Origin: DASSJF01 sp035280345
Lineage (GTDB): Bacteria > Sysuimicrobiota > Sysuimicrobiia > Sysuimicrobiales > Segetimicrobiaceae
Direction: 5' to 3'
NCBI GenBank assembly: GCA_035280345.1
Contig: DATEGA010000308.1
Span: 1 to 9,083, forward strand
DNA: 9,083 nt
Part shown: positions 5,862 through 9,083 of the stretch, piece after piece
Layout: each line of letters begins with the position of its first letter
Numbering within the stretch: position 1 is the first letter of the stretch
The notes under the pieces: generated by a model
Seen by the model: only the letters and a program-made list of their open reading frames with translations
Told to the model about the DNA's origin: nothing
Database searches by the model: none
Translations under genes and position numbers: made by a program

Positions 5862-7701
5862 TTCCGGCCGGTTGGACGGTGTGCGCGACCTCCCGCGGAT
5901 GGCCGCCGACGCATCCGCGACCGCGACCGCGGTCGATCGCCGCGATCGCGCCGTGTCGGGCCGCAGAAAGCGAGAAGAGTTCGACCGCTCGCTGCAGGCG
6001 CTCCGATTCGTGGGAGTGCCGGACGACGCGATGGCCGAGGCCATCCAAATTCTTCGGAAGACCGGTCCTCGTTTGAACCGCGCGCTCGTGCAAGCGGGCC
6101 TCCTCAGCGCGCGCCAGTTCGCGAAGGCGATCGCGCACCGGTGGGGGCTGCCGTTTTCGGAGTTGACAGAATCCGAGGTCGACGGCGAGGCCGCGCGGCT
6201 GGTACCCTCCGGTATTGCCAGGCGCCACGGTGTAATGCCCATCGCCCGTACGGTGGACCGGGTGGTGGTGGCGATGGCAGATCCGACGAACGTCGTCGCC
6301 ATCGACGACATCCGGCTGCTCACGGGGCTGGACGTGCGCGTCGTCGTGGCCAGCCAGGACGATATCGCTAGGGCGCAAAACCGGTTGGGCGGGATCGTCG
6401 CCGACGTTGCCCGGTTTCTCACGAACTCCGCGTCGGCGTCCGACTTGAGCGCGATCGAGGCGCTCGCCCAAGACGAAGAGATCACGGTGGAGCGTCTCCG
6501 CTCGATGACGGAGGAGGCGCCCGTTGTCGCCGTGATCAATCAATTGATACAGCAGGCCGCGCAAATGCGGGCGAGCGACATTCATCTGGAGCCCGGCCGC
6601 CACGAGCTGAAGGTCCGATTCCGGATTGACGGGATGCTGCGCGATGTCATGACGGCCCCCAAACGGATGCAGCCGGCCCTCGTTTCGCGCGTAAAGATTC
6701 TTGCCAGCCTCGATATTTCCGAACGGCGCCTGCCCCAGGACGGGCAGATTCACATGCGGGTCGAGGGCAAGGAATACGATTTCCGGGTCAGCACGTTGCC
6801 GACGGTGCAGGGCGAGAGCATCGTGATCCGGGTGCTCGAGCAATCGAGTGCGGACCTCTCGCTCAGCGGGGTCGGCCTGTCCGGTGGCATCGCCGAGCAG
6901 TGGGAGACGCTGATCGCGAAGCCGTACGGCATGATCGTCGTCACGGGGCCGACCGGCAGCGGTAAGACGACGACGCTCAACGCGTCTCTGGCACGCATCA
7001 ACACCCCGGAACGAAACATCGTGAGCATCGAGGATCCCGTCGAATATCAGGTGCCCGGCGTCAAACAGGTGCAGGTCAACGTCCGGTCGGGATTGACCTT
7101 CGCGAACGGACTCCGCAGCATTCTTCGGCAGGATCCGGACGTGGTACTGATCGGCGAGATCCGCGACCGGGAGACCGCGCAGATCGCCATGCAGGCTTCG
7201 ATGACCGGCCACCTCGTGCTGACGACCCTTCATACCAACGACACCGCCGGCGTCCCGATTCGCCTCACGGACATGGGCGTCGAGCCATTCTTGATTACCG
7301 CGTCGCTGGTGGGAGCGCTCGCACAGCGGCTTGTTCGGGTGATTTGCCCGAGGTGTAAGGAGACCTACACTGCGCCGGTGGAAGCGGTGCGCCGGTTGGG
7401 CCTGGACCCCGCTCAGAGCAAGGCGCTCCACCTCCATCGCGGTCGCGGATGTGACTATTGCAACGGGACGGGCTATCGGGGCCGGACCGGCGTGTTCGAA
7501 CTGCTGGTGATGAACGACCGGCTTCGCGCGCTGATCGTCGAGCAGGCTACGGCAAGTCAACTCCGGCTGGCCGCGCAGGCAGACGGCATGCGTCTCATGT
7601 GGCAGGACGGTGTGGAGAAAGTCCTGCACGGGGTGACCACCGTAGAGGAACTTCTGCGCGTGGTCCTCGCGTCCGAGTCAGGCGCGGAGGCGTTGGCGTA
7701 A
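5854..7701 (+). CDS. Type IV pilus / type II secretion assembly ATPase (PilB/GspE family)
   Basis: Hexameric cytoplasmic ATPase that drives pilin or pseudopilin polymerisation at the inner membrane; 615 aa from ATG 5854. Residues 55-190 form an MshEN/GspE N-terminal domain. The catalytic half shows Walker A GPTGSGKTT (365-373), the Asp box NIVSIEDPVEY, Walker B VVLIGEIRDRE with Glu435, and the His box TLHTND with His460. A zinc-binding tetracysteine follows: C498-PR-C501 and C533-DY-C536. All motifs of an active extension ATPase are present, and the zinc site argues for PilB/GspE over retraction ATPase PilT. ATG 5854 overlaps the upstream stop and is preferred; ATG 5785 and 5824 are in frame but would overlap that gene much more. 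No pilC, pilT, pilin or secretin gene lies in the window, so pilus and secretion roles cannot be separated. Confidence 0.95.
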   Translation: MPDSGRLDGVRDLPRMAADASATATAVDRRDRAVSGRRKREEFDRSLQALRFVGVPDDAMAEAIQILRKTGPRLNRALVQAGLLSARQFAKAIAHRWGLPFSELTESEVDGEAARLVPSGIARRHGVMPIARTVDRVVVAMADPTNVVAIDDIRLLTGLDVRVVVASQDDIARAQNRLGGIVADVARFLTNSASASDLSAIEALAQDEEITVERLRSMTEEAPVVAVINQLIQQAAQMRASDIHLEPGRHELKVRFRIDGMLRDVMTAPKRMQPALVSRVKILASLDISERRLPQDGQIHMRVEGKEYDFRVSTLPTVQGESIVIRVLEQSSADLSLSGVGLSGGIAEQWETLIAKPYGMIVVTGPTGSGKTTTLNASLARINTPERNIVSIEDPVEYQVPGVKQVQVNVRSGLTFANGLRSILRQDPDVVLIGEIRDRETAQIAMQASMTGHLVLTTLHTNDTAGVPIRLTDMGVEPFLITASLVGALAQRLVRVICPRCKETYTAPVEAVRRLGLDPAQSKALHLHRGRGCDYCNGTGYRGRTGVFELLVMNDRLRALIVEQATASQLRLAAQADGMRLMWQDGVEKVLHGVTTVEELLRVVLASESGAEALA

Positions 7702-7717
7702 GCGTGATGGTAGGGTC

Positions 7718-7738
7718 GCCTCGGGCCGGCGCCGAGGC
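7718..7738. terminator. GC hairpin between convergent genes, possible weak terminator
   Basis: GCCTCGG (7718-7724) pairs with CCGAGGC (7732-7738) around a 7-base loop, within the 75-bp gap between the convergent stops of the pilB-like gene (7701) and the protease gene (7777). Position fits a shared terminator, but there is no U-run on either strand, so an intrinsic terminator is unproven. Confidence 0.35.
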
Positions 7739-7776
7739 CGCGCCCGCCGGGGAGAAGGCCCGAAACCGCCCCTCGA

Positions 7777-9042
7777 CTACGGCACGGACGACGAGGACAA
7801 GTCCACCACTAAGTTAAACGCTCTGGGGCTTCCAATCCCGGTAACGAAGTCATATCCAGCCCCGGCGCATTGGCCGGTGGTATTGCACCCCTGCTGGACA
7901 TCATTGTAGGTCGCACCGTAGAGCGTCTGGGCCACGCTGTACAGGGGGTATGGTGACTGATAGCCTCCCGGCATCGGCGTGAGGCCAAATCTCGAACGCA
8001 ATTGGTCTGCAAGCGCGATTAACGCCGCCCACTGAGGGGCAGCGGCGCTCGTGCCACCCACCGCGAACCAGCCTGTTTGGCCGTTATCCGGCGTCGAGTC
8101 ATAGACGGCGACGCCGGGGTTGATGTCAGCATAGTACGCAACGTCCGGGATACCGCGGCGACCGCTACTGGAGATACCGAAAGCCATTTGGTAACTTGGC
8201 TCGGGTTCGTAAGAACTGCGGCCGCCGCCTGAGGAATACGTGTAGCCTAGGTATTGATCGTTCCATGCGCATTCCCATCCGCTGGACGTGACGCACGTAC
8301 CATTATTCACCGATTGCGTAAGCATCGTGCCGCCCGCCGCAACCACGCTGGGCGATGCGCCAGGCCAGAGGGGAGATCCGGAATCACCCGAGGATGCCAC
8401 GAACATGACCCCGGTCTTGTTAAAGTAAGAGTCGTAGGAACTCTCCGACGAGAACTCGCCCGCCCCCCAACTCATTGTCACCACGTGCACCGCGGCGTAG
8501 CCTTTCGCGACGGTGACTGCGCCCAGAAGGTCCGACAGGCTGCTGCTCCGCGCTTCCACAAGTAAGATATCCGCTCCAGGGGCCATCGCGTGAGCCCACT
8601 CGACGTCGAGGGCGATCTCCAGCGCCCACCCGCCGTTGGTTTGTGGCTTCCGTTGCGCGTAGACCTTTTGGAAACAAGGCGTGTTCGATCCGGTGCCCAC
8701 GGTACAGCCGCTGGTCTTCATCGACGGGAGATGCCAGTGCGTGCTGAATTGTTGCAAATCACTCGCGATGGTTGGGTCGTCGTATGCGTCGATGACGGCG
8801 ATGACTTGGCCGGTCCCCGTGACCGCTGCCCCGGTGGTGGTGTTGGCGCTATAGAGGGCCGTGAACGCGTAGTAGTTCTGCATATCCACCGGCGAGAACC
8901 CGGTCGGTGCGCTCGTGGCAGAACCGCGCACATGGATTGGAGGGTGTGCGGTTCGATCCCGAATCCCCTCCAGACTCTGGGCCGCCACTCCGACCGGGAT
9001 CATCAGGATCCCGGTGACGGCAATCAGTACGAGGCGCTTCAT
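7777..9042 (-). CDS. Secreted sedolisin-family serine-carboxyl protease (peptidase S53)
   Basis: Extracellular endopeptidase of the pepstatin-insensitive sedolisin family; members usually act at acidic pH. 421 aa with a signal peptide (residues 1-21, MKRLVLIAVTGILM..., cleavage near VAAQ). The catalytic Glu142 and Asp146 lie in ALEIALDVEWAHAMAPGA with the family spacing Glu-x3-Asp. Asp220 in ASSGDSG is the oxyanion Asp, and Ser332 lies in GGTSAAAPQWAAL. The C-terminus has the calcium-site pattern, Asp381-Val382 and YDFVTGIGSP with Asp398. Six cysteines (113, 123, 250, 258, 386, 392) are spaced in close pairs, suggesting three disulfides. The mature-type domain begins near residue 49 (FSPVDMQNYYAF), leaving no room for the roughly 180-residue propeptide of kumamolisin-type enzymes. 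The ATG (9042-9040) has GGGGGGAT four bases upstream. It converges on the pilB-like gene. Confidence 0.94.
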   Translation of the reverse strand: MKRLVLIAVTGILMIPVGVAAQSLEGIRDRTAHPPIHVRGSATSAPTGFSPVDMQNYYAFTALYSANTTTGAAVTGTGQVIAVIDAYDDPTIASDLQQFSTHWHLPSMKTSGCTVGTGSNTPCFQKVYAQRKPQTNGGWALEIALDVEWAHAMAPGADILLVEARSSSLSDLLGAVTVAKGYAAVHVVTMSWGAGEFSSESSYDSYFNKTGVMFVASSGDSGSPLWPGASPSVVAAGGTMLTQSVNNGTCVTSSGWECAWNDQYLGYTYSSGGGRSSYEPEPSYQMAFGISSSGRRGIPDVAYYADINPGVAVYDSTPDNGQTGWFAVGGTSAAAPQWAALIALADQLRSRFGLTPMPGGYQSPYPLYSVAQTLYGATYNDVQQGCNTTGQCAGAGYDFVTGIGSPRAFNLVVDLSSSSVP

Positions 9043-9083
9043 CTCGATCCCCCCGGATTCCGGCGCTTCGCGGAGCCGCTATT

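Noticed and set aside
5809..7629. 606-codon open frame on the minus strand opposite the pilB/gspE-like gene
   Set aside because: Composition is His/Arg/Ala-rich without recognisable motifs, while the plus strand carries all PilB/GspE motifs; it is a high-GC shadow frame.

Overview
The window is a GC-rich bacterial chromosomal segment. It carries a Pyrobaculum-type bifunctional phosphoglucose/phosphomannose isomerase, a UgpC/MalK-type sugar ABC ATPase, a PilB/GspE-type assembly ATPase and a secreted sedolisin (S53) protease. This mix would suit an environmental bacterium from a poorly cultivated, high-GC lineage. No rRNA, ribosomal protein or other marker gene is present, so I do not name a phylum. 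I see no tRNA, CRISPR array, transposase, integrase or phage gene.

Layout. Positions 1-1906 (+) hold the 3' part of the isomerase gene, a 118-bp gap with a strong dyad abutting the ribosome binding site, and a complete sugar-type ABC ATPase without permease or binding-protein genes. Both products fit carbohydrate uptake and entry into glycolysis or mannose metabolism. A hairpin terminator follows at 1923-1978, then a short decayed coding remnant (perhaps of an ATP-dependent DNA ligase C-terminus), then an NmrA/NDUFA9-like SDR protein at 2249-3166. Positions 3167-5271 form a block of minus-strand genes: a possible small protein, a secreted LolA/LppX-like protein, and a secreted tyrosine-rich protein with hydrophobic segments. 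Between the last two, on the plus strand, lies a second copy of the final 14 codons of the ABC ATPase gene plus its terminator.

A divergent spacer (5272-5492) with a dyad precedes a two-gene plus-strand unit at 5493-7701. Its first gene encodes a small uncharacterised protein. Its stop overlaps the start of a PilB/GspE ATPase gene with an N-terminal MshEN-like domain. The unit converges on a minus-strand gene for a sedolisin that has a signal peptide and no room for the usual large propeptide.

Most genes are ordinary members of known families. The observations most worth following are the duplicated ATPase-tail/terminator segment, the tyrosine-rich envelope protein, the conserved-looking small gene coupled to pilB, the altered MshEN motif, and the in-frame remnant-stop-GTG arrangement before the SDR gene. 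I did not find a convincing new multi-gene system.
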